NCBI GenBank assembly: GCA_039808325.1 | Contig: JBDHSU010000006.1 | Span: 1 to 64,000, forward strand | Reading direction: 5' to 3' | Origin: JAFKKS01 sp039808325 | Lineage (GTDB): Bacteria > Pseudomonadota > Alphaproteobacteria > Rhizobiales > Xanthobacteraceae | DNA length: 64,000 bases | Shown here: positions 45,017 through 53,993 of the stretch, piece by piece | Position numbering within the stretch: position 1 is the first letter of the stretch | How the letters are laid out: each line of letters starts with the position of its first letter | Notes under the pieces: model-generated | Databases searched by the model: none | Seen by the model: the letters and a program-made list of their open reading frames with translations, nothing else | Told to the model about the DNA's origin: nothing | Made by a program: the position numbers and the translations under genes

Positions 45017-45627
45017 GAGTGAGCACCCTTTTCATCTTTGGCCGACAATCCCATGCGGAAGCGGGCGGCCTGCAATTCCTGTTCGACCTCCTGATCGATT
45101 TCCGGCACGCCGAGACGCTCACCAATGCCGAGCCAATCGCGCCGCATAATCGCGACAAGCGCATAGAGCATCTGAAATGCCAAAACGGCGCAAAACCAAA
45201 ACAGCGCGGCAGCCCAGATGCCTTGCGGCACGACAAGCGGCGTGCGCAACGGACTCGTGGCCAACGCCCCCATGCCGAAAGACGTCATCGCCACATTCAG
45301 AGAGCGGAAAGCGATCGTCCACGCCATGAAACTGAGCGCGGCCAAGGCAATGACGTCGAATATCGCGCGTAGCGGCAAGGGAAGAAGCCGTGTCACCACG
45401 TCGATCCGCACATGCGCCCGGTCGAAAGCGGCTTGCGCGAACCCAATCGTCGCGACGACGGCTAAACAATAGCCGCCGTACTCGTCAACGCCCTGAAACG
45501 AGATGCTGAAGAACTTCCGCAGCACGACGTTGACGACGATCCAGATTGCTAGCGCGAGGAGAGCCCAACCCGCCGCCAGAGACAGACCAAGGCTGACGGC
45601 TTTGAGGCGATGCTCAAGACGTTCCAT
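45013..45627 (-). CDS. dctQ: TRAP transporter small permease (DctQ)
   Basis: This 204-residue membrane protein has four hydrophobic segments, as expected for DctQ: SLAAGWALLALAIWIVVNV, then YCLAVVATIGFAQAAFDRAHVRIDV, an Ala/Leu-rich third and a Trp/Phe-rich fourth. The AHVRID loop is a family hallmark. A charged C-terminal tail extends about 40 residues. It lies 42 bases after the binding-protein gene. Confidence 0.85.
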   Translation of the reverse strand: MERLEHRLKAVSLGLSLAAGWALLALAIWIVVNVVLRKFFSISFQGVDEYGGYCLAVVATIGFAQAAFDRAHVRIDVVTRLLPLPLRAIFDVIALAALSFMAWTIAFRSLNVAMTSFGMGALATSPLRTPLVVPQGIWAAALFWFCAVLAFQMLYALVAIMRRDWLGIGERLGVPEIDQEVEQELQAARFRMGLSAKDEKGAHS

Positions 45628-45669
45628 GGGCGATTTCCGAGGTGTTGGCGAACGCGGCGGACGCCGGCT

Positions 45670-46716
45670 TTACATCTTGACGCCGAGAAGCTTGCCGACG
45701 GTGTTCGCCCAATCCTCCTTGCACGTCGGCGCGACCTTCGTGCAATCGCTGAGCCAAAGCGGGATGACGTTCTCGGCCAGAATCTTCTTGATCCGTGCGC
45801 GATCGGCGTCCGTCGTCTCGACGAGGGTCATCTTGCCTTTCTTGCCGGCGCAAGGATCCTTGCCGGTATTGCAGTTGATGCCGTCCGTGTGCGTCTCGAC
45901 CGCCATCTTCCAGAGCCGCGCCTCAAGCTCCTGCATGCTCTTGGCCAAGGCATCGCGCTGCGGCTGCGTGAGCTTGTCCCAAAAGTCCTTCCGGGCGACG
46001 TGCAGCACCACGCCGGCGCCGCCGACGGGCGTCACGTCCAGTGACTTGGTGGTCTCGAACCAGTCGTTGCTGTTGCCGTACTGGCTGCCGGTAATCGCGC
46101 AATCGACGATGCCCTGCATCAGGCCCTGATAGACCTCCGGTCCCGCAAGGGTCACGGTGGCGCCGCCAAGCTGCTTCACCATCTCGGCCATAAGGCTGCC
46201 GCTGACGCGCACCTTCTGGCCGCGAAGATCTTCGAGTCCCTTCATGTCGTGCTTGCAGTAGAGAATCTGGAATGGATACGGCCATGCCGCGAGGAGTTTG
46301 CCTTTGAAGCGCGTCTCGAGATCGCGCTCGAGGATCGGGCGATAGGCATCCACAACCTTGTGCAGCTCATCGAAGTCGAAGGCGAGGCCCGGCAGATCGA
46401 CGCCCATGAGGACGGGCGCTTCGCCGCCGACAAACGAAATCTGAAACGAGACGACATCGAAAGCGCCGCTTTGCAGCGTGCGCAGGGATTCGAAGCCCTT
46501 CAGGCCGATTTCGTCGATGGTGCGAAACTGCGCCGCGAGCTTGCCGCCGGTGCTCGATTCCAGATTCTTCCAGAATGGCCGCTCGACCTCGCTCGACTGC
46601 GGCTGGTTGCCATACCATCCGAGCGCCCGGAGCGTGACTTCAGCGGCGTTGGCCGAACCGCCGAACCCGGCCGTCAGCGCCAACGCGACCGCCGCCGATG
46701 CAAATGTCTTGATCAT
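45670..46716 (-). CDS. dctP: TRAP transporter periplasmic binding protein (DctP)
   Basis: This 348-residue binding protein has a Sec signal peptide (FASAAVALALTAGFGGSANA). DctP features include FDVVSFQISFVGGEAP, the conserved LRGQKVRVSGSLMAEMVKQLGG segment with the ligand-binding arginine, GPEVYQGLMQGIVDCAI and KDFWDKLTQPQRDALAKS. Two cysteine pairs near the C-terminus (NCNTGKDPC and DCTKVAPTC) may form disulfides. The start at 46716 has GAGGGGAC upstream. It is the first gene of the operon, divergent from a LysR gene. Confidence 0.86.
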   Translation of the reverse strand: MIKTFASAAVALALTAGFGGSANAAEVTLRALGWYGNQPQSSEVERPFWKNLESSTGGKLAAQFRTIDEIGLKGFESLRTLQSGAFDVVSFQISFVGGEAPVLMGVDLPGLAFDFDELHKVVDAYRPILERDLETRFKGKLLAAWPYPFQILYCKHDMKGLEDLRGQKVRVSGSLMAEMVKQLGGATVTLAGPEVYQGLMQGIVDCAITGSQYGNSNDWFETTKSLDVTPVGGAGVVLHVARKDFWDKLTQPQRDALAKSMQELEARLWKMAVETHTDGINCNTGKDPCAGKKGKMTLVETTDADRARIKKILAENVIPLWLSDCTKVAPTCKEDWANTVGKLLGVKM

Positions 46717-46783
46717 CAATGTCCCCTCACGCCAAGCATGGATCAGCTTGCCCGGTGTAAACGATACGAAGGTGCGCGCGTTG

Positions 46784-46817
46784 GGCGCAATATAATGCAG
46801 TATGAAAAATATGCGCC
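46784..46817. promoter_or_regulatory. Inverted repeat in the TRAP/LysR divergent promoter
   Basis: GGCGCA and TGCGCC are separated by 22 bases of AT-rich DNA, within the 119-base gap between dctP and the LysR gene. A TATAAT lies inside the loop (46791-46796) and another just outside (46822-46827). It is a candidate LysR site that would overlap the promoter. Confidence 0.4.
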
Positions 46818-46835
46818 ATCATATAATATTCGCTT

Positions 46836-47744
46836 ATGCTCAACCTTCGGCAGTTGGAAATCTTCCGCGCGGTGATGAGCCACCAAAGCACGGTCGGCGC
46901 CGCCCGTGATCTGCTGGTCTCGCAGCCGGCCGTCAGCAACGCGATCCGGCATCTCGAGGATCAGCTCGGCTTCGCGCTTTTCGACCGCACCGGAAACCGC
47001 CTGGTGCCGCGGGAGGAGGCACGCGTCCTCTATCGCGAGTCGGAAGCGATCTTCCTGCTGTCGCGTGCGCTCAATCAGACGGTCGGCGACCTCAAGGACA
47101 ACCGGCGCGGCCGCGTGCGCGTCGTCGCCACGCCGCAGCTCGGCCACACCGTGGTGCCGGCGGCCGTCGAGGAATTCCTGCGTAAACGGCCCAAGGTGAA
47201 GGTCGTCATCGACATTGCTCAGTCCTACAACGTGGTGGAAAGCGTCGAGGTCGCGGCCGCCGATTTCGGCCTCGCCATCGCGCTCGAGAAGGAGTTGTCG
47301 CAAACCTTCGAGATGGTGCCGCTCGCGACGCTGCCCTTGGTCTGCGTCGTGCCGGCGCGGCATCCGCTCGCGAAGGCAAAGGTGATCCGGCCGAAAGACC
47401 TGCGGCATCAACCCCTGATCGGCCTCGAAATGGGCAGCCGGCTGGGGCCGCTCATCCGGGACGCCTTTCGCGCCGAGGCGGTCGCCTATGCATCGACCGT
47501 TGAAGTGCGCTTTTCGGAAACGGCCTTCCGCCTGGTCGAAGCCGGCGCCGGCGTTACGGTCGTCGACGGCTTCACCGCCCGGCAGGCGGCCGTCCACGGC
47601 GCGAAATGCGCCGTGATCCCTTTCAAGCCGACGTCGGCGGTGTCGGGCTGGGCGTTGCATCCCAAGTCCCGCCCGCTCTCGCGGATCGCCGCCGCGCTGT
47701 TGAAGACGATCCAATCTCACGCCGCCGCATTCAAGGGCGCGTGA
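46836..47744 (+). CDS. LysR family transcriptional regulator
   Basis: This 302-residue protein has the LysR winged helix in its first 60 residues: RQLEIFRAVMSHQSTVGAAR, then SQPAVSNAIRHLEDQLG and LFDRTGNRLVPR. The effector domain follows (VRVVATPQLGHTVVPAAV, GAGVTVVDGFTA). It is divergent from the TRAP operon and is its probable regulator. A TATAAT nine bases before the ATG would give a very short or leaderless transcript. Confidence 0.87.
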   Translation: MLNLRQLEIFRAVMSHQSTVGAARDLLVSQPAVSNAIRHLEDQLGFALFDRTGNRLVPREEARVLYRESEAIFLLSRALNQTVGDLKDNRRGRVRVVATPQLGHTVVPAAVEEFLRKRPKVKVVIDIAQSYNVVESVEVAAADFGLAIALEKELSQTFEMVPLATLPLVCVVPARHPLAKAKVIRPKDLRHQPLIGLEMGSRLGPLIRDAFRAEAVAYASTVEVRFSETAFRLVEAGAGVTVVDGFTARQAAVHGAKCAVIPFKPTSAVSGWALHPKSRPLSRIAAALLKTIQSHAAAFKGA

Positions 47745-47767
47745 CGATCTCCCCGCGAAACGCGATC

Positions 47768-48997
47768 TCAGGCCTTGCGCGCCCGCACGAGCCCTTCCCG
47801 TACGGCGGCGATCGTCGCCTCGACATCGGCCTCGTTGTTGTACGCATGCAGCCCCATGCGGAGCTGACCACGGCGAATCGTATGCGCCACCTTGTTTTGC
47901 GTCAGGTGCTTCGACAGCGGCTCGATCACCGGATCGCTCGAAAAACCATGCCCGCCGGCGTCGAGTTGTCCGAGGGTGATGATATGGGACTGCTGCGGGC
48001 CGCTGCCCGGCACCGCCGGCTCAATCCCCGCGTCGGTGAGGCCGGCATGCAGCATGGAGGCAAGCGAGAGCACATGTTTCTCGATGGCCTGGCTGCCCAG
48101 GTCCAGCAACAGGCCGATCGAGGCATCCGTGGCGTAGGCGCCGGCGAGATTGAAGCTGCCGACTTCGAAACGGCGGCTATCGGGCTGATAGACGTAATCG
48201 AAGCCGCCCATCGTCGAATGGTCGTCGGTCTGCTGCACGACCGCGGGGCGCGACAGATAAGCCGGCGACAGACGATCGATCCATTGCGGCGAGACATAAA
48301 GAAAGCCGAACGCGTAAAGGCCGAGAAGTCCTTTTGACGTGGACGTGGCGAAAGCGTCGATCGGCTCCGCCGACAGGTCGTGATGAAGGATGCCGGCGGT
48401 CTGCACGCCGTCGACCAGGAACAGCGCATCACGCTTGCGGGATGCTTCGCCGAGACGCTGCAGATCGGTCCGATGGCCCGGCGCAAACGTCGCCGACGCC
48501 GCGGTGACGACGCGCGTGCGCGCGTCCATCGCCGCAATCATGCCGTCGATGTCGATCGCGCCGTTCGCAAGCGGCTGCACGACGCGCACCTCGATGCCGC
48601 GCTCGCGCTGGCGGAGCCACGGATACACGTTGTTCGGGTGTTCGGAGTCCGACGTCAGGACGACGTTGTCGCCCTCCTTCCACGGCATCGCCCAGGCAAT
48701 GCTGTTCGTTCCATCGGAGACGTTGCGTGTCGCGGCGACGGTCCCCGGCGCGACGTTCATGAACTGCGCGAATTTTTCCCGCGCCGAGACGACGCGGACC
48801 TCATGCTGCGTGCGATTCGCCGAGGCCAAGGCCAGATGATCGAGGAAAGCGTCGATCGCGGCGCGGACGTCGTCGTGCAGGATCATCTTGTCGCAGATCG
48901 ACATGTAGGTCTGCGAGCGTACGGCCGGAAAGCCGGCCCGAAACCGCTCGAAGGGGGACGCCGTCTTGGTCGCGCGGGTTTCAGCCTGGAGAGACAT
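47768..48997 (-). CDS. Class V PLP-dependent enzyme (CefD/aminotransferase-like), copy 3
   Basis: This 409-residue PLP enzyme has TRNVSDGTNSIAWAMPW, SEHPNNVYPWL, LFLVDGVQTAGIL with the PLP aspartate and the Schiff-base lysine K222 in TSKGLLG. The C-terminus reads LRMGLHAYNN, close to the class V pattern. No desulfurase cysteine loop is seen. It is the last gene of the GntR-led operon and follows the ATPase of an Aap-type importer by 63 bases. As with the pair at 17506-20004, a class V enzyme is paired with an amino-acid importer. Confidence 0.78.
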   Translation of the reverse strand: MSLQAETRATKTASPFERFRAGFPAVRSQTYMSICDKMILHDDVRAAIDAFLDHLALASANRTQHEVRVVSAREKFAQFMNVAPGTVAATRNVSDGTNSIAWAMPWKEGDNVVLTSDSEHPNNVYPWLRQRERGIEVRVVQPLANGAIDIDGMIAAMDARTRVVTAASATFAPGHRTDLQRLGEASRKRDALFLVDGVQTAGILHHDLSAEPIDAFATSTSKGLLGLYAFGFLYVSPQWIDRLSPAYLSRPAVVQQTDDHSTMGGFDYVYQPDSRRFEVGSFNLAGAYATDASIGLLLDLGSQAIEKHVLSLASMLHAGLTDAGIEPAVPGSGPQQSHIITLGQLDAGGHGFSSDPVIEPLSKHLTQNKVAHTIRRGQLRMGLHAYNNEADVEATIAAVREGLVRARKA

Positions 48998-49060
48998 CGT
49001 TTTTCTTTCTGTCGTCGGTGAGTGTGAGGGGTGGGCCGACCGAGCCGCCGGTCGGCGCGT

Positions 49061-49825
49061 TCAGTGGAGAATCTGACTGAGGAAGAGCCGGGTGCGTTCG
49101 CTGGCCGGATTTTCGAAGAATTGTTGCGGCGGCGCCGCCTCGACCACCTCGCCCGCATCCATGAAGACGACGAGATCGGCGACCTTGCGCGCGAAGCCCA
49201 TTTCGTGCGTGACGCAGATCATGGTCATGCCGGCTTCGGCAAGCTCGGTCATCACGTCGAGCACCTCATGGATCATTTCCGGGTCGAGTGCGGACGTCGG
49301 TTCGTCGAAGAGCATCACCTGCGGGCGCAGCATCAGCGCGCGGGCGATGGCGACGCGCTGCTGCTGTCCGCCGGACAACTGGCCGGGAAATTTACGTGCC
49401 TGATCGGGGATGCGGACGCGGCGGAGCAACTCTTCCGCCCGCTGCTCAGCCTCTTGCTGCGGCACGCCCTGCGCGAGCGTCGGCCCCAGCGTGAGATTGT
49501 CCATCACCGACAGGTGCGGGAAGAGATTGAAACTTTGAAACACCATCCCGACCTTGCGGCGAACGGCGTCGATGCGACGGATGTCCCCCGTCAATTCGAC
49601 ATTGTCGACGACGATATCGCCTTCCTGGTGCTCCTCCAGGCGATTGATGCAGCGGATCACGGTCGACTTGCCGGAACCGGACGGGCCGCAGATGACGACT
49701 TTCTCACCGCGCCCGACGGTGAGATTGATATCGCGCAAAACGTGGAAATCGTCGAACCATTTGTTGACGCCACGCAGCTCGACAATCGGTCCTTGCGCTG
49801 ACGCGCTCGTTTCGACACCCGGCAT
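49061..49825 (-). CDS. aapP: General amino-acid ABC transporter, ATP-binding protein (AapP)
   Basis: This 254-residue ATPase has Walker A GPSGSGKST at residues 47-55, the signature LSGGQQQR, Walker B VMLFDEP and the switch histidine in CVTHEMGFAR. The N-terminal GVNKWFDDFHVLRDINL is close to AapP of rhizobia. It starts three bases after the second permease. In rhizobia Aap imports a broad range of amino acids. Confidence 0.86.
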   Translation of the reverse strand: MPGVETSASAQGPIVELRGVNKWFDDFHVLRDINLTVGRGEKVVICGPSGSGKSTVIRCINRLEEHQEGDIVVDNVELTGDIRRIDAVRRKVGMVFQSFNLFPHLSVMDNLTLGPTLAQGVPQQEAEQRAEELLRRVRIPDQARKFPGQLSGGQQQRVAIARALMLRPQVMLFDEPTSALDPEMIHEVLDVMTELAEAGMTMICVTHEMGFARKVADLVVFMDAGEVVEAAPPQQFFENPASERTRLFLSQILH

Positions 49826-49828
49826 ATC

Positions 49829-50938
49829 TTAGCGCCCCACGGCAAGATCGCGCTCGACGCGTTCGCTGTATTTCGACATCGCGAAGCAGAGCACGAAATA
49901 GAGAATGAAAATGAAGAGATAGGCCTCGATGCTGTAGCGCACCCAGACCGGATCCTGGATCGCGGTCGAGGTCGCGCGCAGGACGTCGAACAGGCCGATG
50001 ATGCCGACGAAGGTCGTGTTTTTGAAGGCGCGGATGATCTCGTTCATCATCGAGGGCAAAACGATGCGCATGACTTGCGGAAGGATGATGCGCGTCATCT
50101 TCTGCCAGTAGTTCAGCCCGACCGTGTCGGCCGCCTCGTACTGTCCGCGCGGGATGGCCTGCAGGCCGCCGCGAATGACCTCGGCGGCGTAAGCCGCGAA
50201 GAACAATGTCATGGCGATCTGCGCGCGCAGGAATTTGTCGATGGTCACGCCCTCCGGCATGAACAGCGGGAACATCAGCGATGCCATGAACAGCACCGTG
50301 ACGAGCGGCAGGCCGCGCACGATCTCGATGAAACCGACGCACAGCGCGCTGATCGCAGGCATCTTGGAGCGACGCCCCAGCGCGAGCAGGATTCCCGCCG
50401 GGATGCCGCCGACAACCGTTCCGACGAACATCACGAGAGTCAGCGGCAGCCCGCCCCATTCGTGCGTCCCGATGGGCCGCAGCCCGAATACACCGCCGAG
50501 CAGCAGCGCGAACACGGCCGCCGTGGCGACAAGCCACGCGACGCAAAGCCAGTACGACCACAGCCGCCGGATCGTCGATATCGCGGAGAGGCCGAGGACG
50601 ATGACGATCACCAGGACGCCCCGCCAGTGCTCCTCATACGGGAACGTGCCGAACAGCATCACGCGATACTTTTCCGGCACGATCGCCCAACAGGCGCCGG
50701 CAGCCGCGTGGCAATCGGCGGCGTTCTGGGTATACCAGACGGCATTCACGAACGCCCAGCGCACCAGCCTGGGAATGGTGACGAACAAAGCCCACAGCGC
50801 CAGGGCGGTCATCAACGCGCTGCCGGCGTTTTGGAAGAAGTTGTGGCGCAGCCAGCGGCTCCAACTGTCCGTGCGCCGCGGCGGCGGGCGCGCCGGCGCG
50901 TGTGTCGGCTTGGCGCTCGATATGCAGACGGGAGCCAT
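49829..50938 (-). CDS. aapM: General amino-acid ABC transporter, permease (AapM)
   Basis: This 369-residue inner-membrane protein has the long N-terminal extension with extra membrane segments seen in AapM. A periplasmic part with YTQNAADCHAAAGACWA follows, then the permease domain with GEWGG-like HEWGGLPLTLVMF. The docking loop is GQYEAADTVGLNYWQKMTRIILPQ near residue 270. It lies two bases after AapQ and three before AapP. Confidence 0.85.
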   Translation of the reverse strand: MAPVCISSAKPTHAPARPPPRRTDSWSRWLRHNFFQNAGSALMTALALWALFVTIPRLVRWAFVNAVWYTQNAADCHAAAGACWAIVPEKYRVMLFGTFPYEEHWRGVLVIVIVLGLSAISTIRRLWSYWLCVAWLVATAAVFALLLGGVFGLRPIGTHEWGGLPLTLVMFVGTVVGGIPAGILLALGRRSKMPAISALCVGFIEIVRGLPLVTVLFMASLMFPLFMPEGVTIDKFLRAQIAMTLFFAAYAAEVIRGGLQAIPRGQYEAADTVGLNYWQKMTRIILPQVMRIVLPSMMNEIIRAFKNTTFVGIIGLFDVLRATSTAIQDPVWVRYSIEAYLFIFILYFVLCFAMSKYSERVERDLAVGR

Positions 50939-50940
50939 CG

Positions 50941-52152
50941 TCAGCGGTCCTTGATCTGCACGAAGTGGTTGTAAAGATTCATCAGCGCCGCGATGACGAA
51001 AGAGATCGCAAGATAGATCGACATCATGATGGCGATCGCTTCCACGGTGTGCCCGCTGAGCGTGACGATGGTGTTGTTGACGCTGAACAGTTCCGGGTAG
51101 CCGATAGCGACACCGAGAGAACTATTCTTGACCACGCTGACATACTGGCCGGCCGCCGGCGGAATCATGACCCGCAGGGCCTGCGGAAAGATGACACGCC
51201 GGTACGTGTCGAACCGACCAAGGCCGATGGTGCGCGCGGCCTCGATCTGACCGCGGCCGATCGATTGGATGCCGGAACGGACGATCTCGGCAATGAAGGC
51301 CGCGATGTAGAGCGACAGACCCAGCAGCAACGCGAGGAACTCGGGGGAAAGCGCCACGCCACCCCGGAAATTAAAGCCGCGCAACACCGGAACGGAGAAG
51401 CTATAAGATGCCCCTGTGATCACCGAAGCCACCAGCGGCGCGCCGGCAACAAGCGCGAGCTGCCACCCGAAAATGGAATGGCGAACGCCGCTGGCGCGGC
51501 GGCGCGCATCAGCCCAACGGCTGACCGCCCAGGCGCCGATACATCCCGCAGCGAATGCCAGTCCGATCGTGAGAAGCGACGCGTCGGTGTCGATCCAGGG
51601 CAGCAGCAGCCCGCGATTGCTGAGAAAGGCAACGCCGCCGACGGAGATCGCCTCGCGCGGGCGCGGCAGCGCGGTGATGAGCGTGTACCAGAAGATGAGC
51701 TGCACGAGTTGCGGCGTATTGCGGAAAACCTCGACGTAGATCGACGCGAGCCGGCGGATCAGCAGGTTCGACGACAGCCGTCCGACGCCGACCAGAACGC
51801 CGATCACGGTCGAGAGAACAACGCTCGCCACCGCGACTTTGAGCGTATTCAAGACGGCAACGGCATAGGCGCGCAGGAACGTGTCGTTCGAACCGAAGGC
51901 GATCAGCTTCTCGCCGATGTCGAATCCGCCGATCTGCGTGAGAAAGCCGAACCCTGTCGATATGCCTTGTTTCGAGAGAGCGTCCTGCGCATTGCCAATC
52001 AGAAACGCGCCGGTGCCGAGCACGCCGATCACGACGGCCGCCTGATAAACCCAGCCGCGCACGGCGACGTTGTTCCACGCCCCGCTGAGCGAGAGCGGCG
52101 GACGTGGCGGCGGCGGGCGCCGCCGAGGCGCGGCAAGCGACTGATCGGTCAT
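50941..52152 (-). CDS. aapQ: General amino-acid ABC transporter, permease (AapQ)
   Basis: This 403-residue inner-membrane protein has the length and layout of AapQ: a Pro-rich cytoplasmic N-terminus (RRRPPPPRPP), an early membrane segment, a long loop with IGFGFLTQIGGFDIGE-like sequence, then the permease domain. The loop GQIEAARTIGLGRFDTYRRVIFPQA near residue 300 docks the ATPase. It follows the binding-protein gene by 58 bases. Confidence 0.85.
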   Translation of the reverse strand: MTDQSLAAPRRRPPPPRPPLSLSGAWNNVAVRGWVYQAAVVIGVLGTGAFLIGNAQDALSKQGISTGFGFLTQIGGFDIGEKLIAFGSNDTFLRAYAVAVLNTLKVAVASVVLSTVIGVLVGVGRLSSNLLIRRLASIYVEVFRNTPQLVQLIFWYTLITALPRPREAISVGGVAFLSNRGLLLPWIDTDASLLTIGLAFAAGCIGAWAVSRWADARRRASGVRHSIFGWQLALVAGAPLVASVITGASYSFSVPVLRGFNFRGGVALSPEFLALLLGLSLYIAAFIAEIVRSGIQSIGRGQIEAARTIGLGRFDTYRRVIFPQALRVMIPPAAGQYVSVVKNSSLGVAIGYPELFSVNNTIVTLSGHTVEAIAIMMSIYLAISFVIAALMNLYNHFVQIKDR

Positions 52153-52210
52153 GAAGGATACGGCTTTCGCGAACGGCCGGAGTCGGCGCCGCCGCTGGCG
52201 GCGCCAAGCG

Positions 52211-53239
52211 TTAGTTGAACGGCGGCGCGTAGATCAGACCGCCGTTCTTCCATTGGCTGTTGATCCCGCGCTCGAGCTTGAGCGGCGACCCTTTGCCGAG
52301 CGTGCGCTCGAACACCTCGCCGTAGTTCCCCACCTGCTTGATGATGCGGTACGCCCATTCGTTGTCGAGGCCGAGCGACTTTCCGAGTTGCCCGGACGTG
52401 CCGAGGAGGCGTGCGATATCCGCGTCCTTGGATTTCTTCATCTCGTCGACATTCTTGGAGGTGACGCCGAACTCCTCGGCCGCCATCATCGCGTAGACGC
52501 TCCAGTTGACGATATCGCGCCATTGCGCGTCGCCCTGGCGGACGACCGGCGCCATCGGGTCCTTGCCGTAAATCTCCGGCAGGATGACATAATCCTCGGG
52601 GTTCGACGCGGCGGTCGCGCGGCCGGAGCTGAGGCCCGAGGTCGATTGTACGTGCACGTCGCAGCGCCCGCTGAAGAACGCGTTGTTGAGCTCCTTACGG
52701 TCCTCGATCACCACCGGCGTATACTTCAGGCCGTTGGCGCGGAAGATGTCGGCGACAATCTTTTCCGAGGTCGAGCCGGGCTCGACGCAAACGGTGGCCC
52801 CGTCGAGGTCCTTGGCGCTCTTGACGCCGAGATCCTTGCGCACCATCAAGCCCTGTCCGTCGTAGAAAATCGGAGCCGCGAAGTCGAGGCCGAGACTTGA
52901 ATCGCGGCTGAGCGTCCACGTCACATTGGCGGTGAGCATGTCGACCTCCGACGTCTGCAGCGCCGTGAAACGGGTCTGGCTCGTCACCTTGACGAACTGT
53001 GTCTTCTTGGCGTCGCCGAGCGCCGCGGCGGCGACCGCACGGCATGTCTCGGCATCGATCCCCTGCCATTCGCCCTTGGCGTCGAGGCCGGAAAATCCAG
53101 GCCGCCCGCCGTTGGCGCCGCAAATGACCTTGTCGCGCTTCTTGACGATCTCCAAGGTCGTATCGGCCCGCGCTTCCACCACCATCAAGCCGAAGGCCGT
53201 CAATCCGGCCAACGCCGCCGCCAAAGCAATACGTCGCAT
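52211..53239 (-). CDS. aapJ: General amino-acid ABC transporter, binding protein (AapJ)
   Basis: This 342-residue periplasmic receptor has a signal peptide (ALAAALAGLTAFGLMVVEARA). AapJ hallmarks follow: VICGANGGRPGFSGLD, QGIDAETCRAVAAAALGD, the TRFTALQTSEVDMLTANVTWT block, and GINSQWKNGGLIYAPPF at the end. Two cysteines at C-terminal and central positions are also usual. It lies four bases after the GntR stop, so the regulator and importer are one transcript. Confidence 0.86.
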   Translation of the reverse strand: MRRIALAAALAGLTAFGLMVVEARADTTLEIVKKRDKVICGANGGRPGFSGLDAKGEWQGIDAETCRAVAAAALGDAKKTQFVKVTSQTRFTALQTSEVDMLTANVTWTLSRDSSLGLDFAAPIFYDGQGLMVRKDLGVKSAKDLDGATVCVEPGSTSEKIVADIFRANGLKYTPVVIEDRKELNNAFFSGRCDVHVQSTSGLSSGRATAASNPEDYVILPEIYGKDPMAPVVRQGDAQWRDIVNWSVYAMMAAEEFGVTSKNVDEMKKSKDADIARLLGTSGQLGKSLGLDNEWAYRIIKQVGNYGEVFERTLGKGSPLKLERGINSQWKNGGLIYAPPFN

Positions 53240-53243
53240 CGTG

Positions 53244-53993
53244 TCACCTATTTTTGAGAACGCGCTTGGTTGAAGTTTTCTTTCGCGCCGAGGCCACGGT
53301 CTTCGATACGGGAAGATCGACCGGAGGCACGACGTAGCGGTCGCGCTTGACCAGCATGTCCATGCGAAAGTCGAGACCCTTTTGCAGATGCTCGCGCATC
53401 AGCCGCTGCGCCTGATCCGGCTGGCGCGCAACAATGGCAGCGAGAATCTCGCGATGCTCGGCCACCGCGGCCAGAACACGCTCGGGGTTCCGCTGCCGGA
53501 TGATGCCGAAGGGAATGCGAAAGCGCAGACGAAACGGCCGGTACATCTCCAGCAGGCGCCGGTTTCCGGCGAGCCGCATGATCTCGAAGTGAAACGCCAC
53601 GCCATGGTCGTGCACTTCGGTGACGTTGAAGGTGTCGGGTTTGCGCAGCGTGGCGTCGAATCGCTTCGCGAAAGGATGAAGATCCTCGACGCGACCGCGC
53701 TGCGCGGCGAGAAAGGCGGAAAGGCCCTCGATCGCGAAGCGGATTTCGTACAGGTCCTGCAGATCGATCACGGAGAGCGGGCGCAGCACCGTGCCTCGCG
53801 TCGGATGGCTCTCGAGCACCCCCTCGCTCACCAGGCTCTTGATCGCCTCACGGATCGGGGTGCGGCCGAGGGCGAACTTCTCCGCGAGCCCCCGCTCCGA
53901 AAGCGCGACGTTCTCGGAGACCGCGCCGCTCAGCACGAATTCCACGAGCTTGTCATAGGCAATTTCACTGTCGCGCTTCTGGGTTTCTGTCAT
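53244..53993 (-). CDS. GntR family regulator, FCD (FadR-like) subfamily
   Basis: This 249-residue protein has an N-terminal winged helix (LAEKFALGRTPIREAIKSLVSEGVLE, residues 31-57) and a C-terminal all-helical FCD ligand domain. Metal-site features are in EVHDHGVAFHFEIMRLAGN. A basic tail with KKTSTKRVLKNR ends the protein. It is the first gene of the Aap-type operon. A perfect TGGTATACCA lies six bases upstream of its start, which strongly suggests autoregulation. It is divergent from the M28/Dpp operon and may control both. Confidence 0.86.
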   Translation of the reverse strand: MTETQKRDSEIAYDKLVEFVLSGAVSENVALSERGLAEKFALGRTPIREAIKSLVSEGVLESHPTRGTVLRPLSVIDLQDLYEIRFAIEGLSAFLAAQRGRVEDLHPFAKRFDATLRKPDTFNVTEVHDHGVAFHFEIMRLAGNRRLLEMYRPFRLRFRIPFGIIRQRNPERVLAAVAEHREILAAIVARQPDQAQRLMREHLQKGLDFRMDMLVKRDRYVVPPVDLPVSKTVASARKKTSTKRVLKNR

